Assembly (NCBI RefSeq): GCF_002865585.1
Contig: NZ_CP025581.1
Location: forward strand, 1,364,001-1,428,000
Direction: 5' to 3'
Length of the DNA stretch: 64,000 bases
Source of the DNA: Nocardioides houyundeii
Lineage (GTDB): Bacteria; Actinomycetota; Actinomycetes; Propionibacteriales; Nocardioidaceae
This document shows positions 63,971 to 64,000 of the stretch, piece after piece. Each line of letters starts with the position of its first letter. The stretch's first letter is position 1. Under the pieces are notes generated by a model that did no database searches, was not told where the DNA came from, and worked only from the letters and a program-made list of their open reading frames with translations. Both the position numbers and the translations under genes were made by a program.

Positions 63971-64000
63971 GGAGGGTCCACCCGTGCGGGTGGGCCCTCC
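63971..64000 (+). terminator. rpsO terminator stem-loop (cut by window end)
   Basis: Bases 63971-63983 pair with 63988-64000 (13 bp, one G-U pair) around a GTGC loop, 6 nt after the rpsO stop. A following U-run cannot be seen because the window ends. Confidence 0.65.

Overview
This window reads as about 64 kb of the chromosome of a high-GC actinobacterium. Gene content, gene order, frequent GTG/TTG starts and the style of the proteins point to Nocardioidaceae (Nocardioides or a close relative). The taxon is my inference; no rRNA or other marker that would settle it is present. I see no prophage, insertion sequence, CRISPR array, tRNA or rRNA gene. It is a dense housekeeping region carrying some lineage-specific genes.

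Layout. (1) 1-8516: end of recG, then rsmD, coaD, a DUF177 gene, rpmF, rnc, mutM, a 68-residue coiled-coil gene, smc and a hotdog thioesterase. (2) 8602-14317: a small membrane protein, ftsY, a 1059-residue multidomain glycosyltransferase, and a second glycosyltransferase on the opposite strand. (3) 14498-20693: the nitrogen cluster amtB-glnB-glnD with a GlnR-like site in front, then ffh and a NYN-type protein. (4) 20697-26624: a GtrA-like protein, rpsP, khpA, rimM, trmD (fused to a GNAT domain), rplS, lepB, rnhB and a DUF2469 gene. (5) 26758-31365: a YraN-like gene, a ComM-like ATPase, dprA, xerC and an M23-type secreted protein. (6) 31767-37599: rpsB, tsf, pyrH, frr, cdsA, a membrane protein and rlmN. 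(7) 37615-44595: a LOG-family protein, a RIO-type kinase, an MBL/rhodanese fusion, an M1 peptidase and a PrpE-like acyl-CoA ligase. (8) 44634-50988: dxr, a site-2 protease, ispG, a GNAT protein and proS. (9) 51243-59623: a lipoprotein/ferritin-like pair, then rimP, nusA, ylxR, infB, rbfA, truB and ribF. (10) 59642-64000: a molybdopterin oxidoreductase, a polytopic glycosyltransferase, a small membrane protein and rpsO with its terminator.

Functionally, most of the window serves protein synthesis (ribosomal proteins, ribosome assembly factors, IF-2, EF-Ts, RRF, ProS, tRNA/rRNA modification), protein targeting (FtsY, Ffh, signal peptidase), chromosome maintenance (RecG, SMC, MutM, RNase HII, DprA, XerC), nitrogen sensing and isoprenoid synthesis.

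The most important observation concerns the sequence itself. Four conserved genes (rimM, rlmN, the RIO kinase and infB) contain five frame breaks. Each is repaired by adding one base in or next to a short G/C run. Since infB is essential, missing bases in the assembly explain this better than gene decay. Genuine biological points include a TrmD-GNAT fusion, a three-module glycosyltransferase beside ftsY, a His/Glu/Asp repeat tail on RimP, a series of apparently leaderless promoters, an 18-bp GNRA-capped hairpin between infB and rbfA, and an operator-like element on the MBL/rhodanese promoter.
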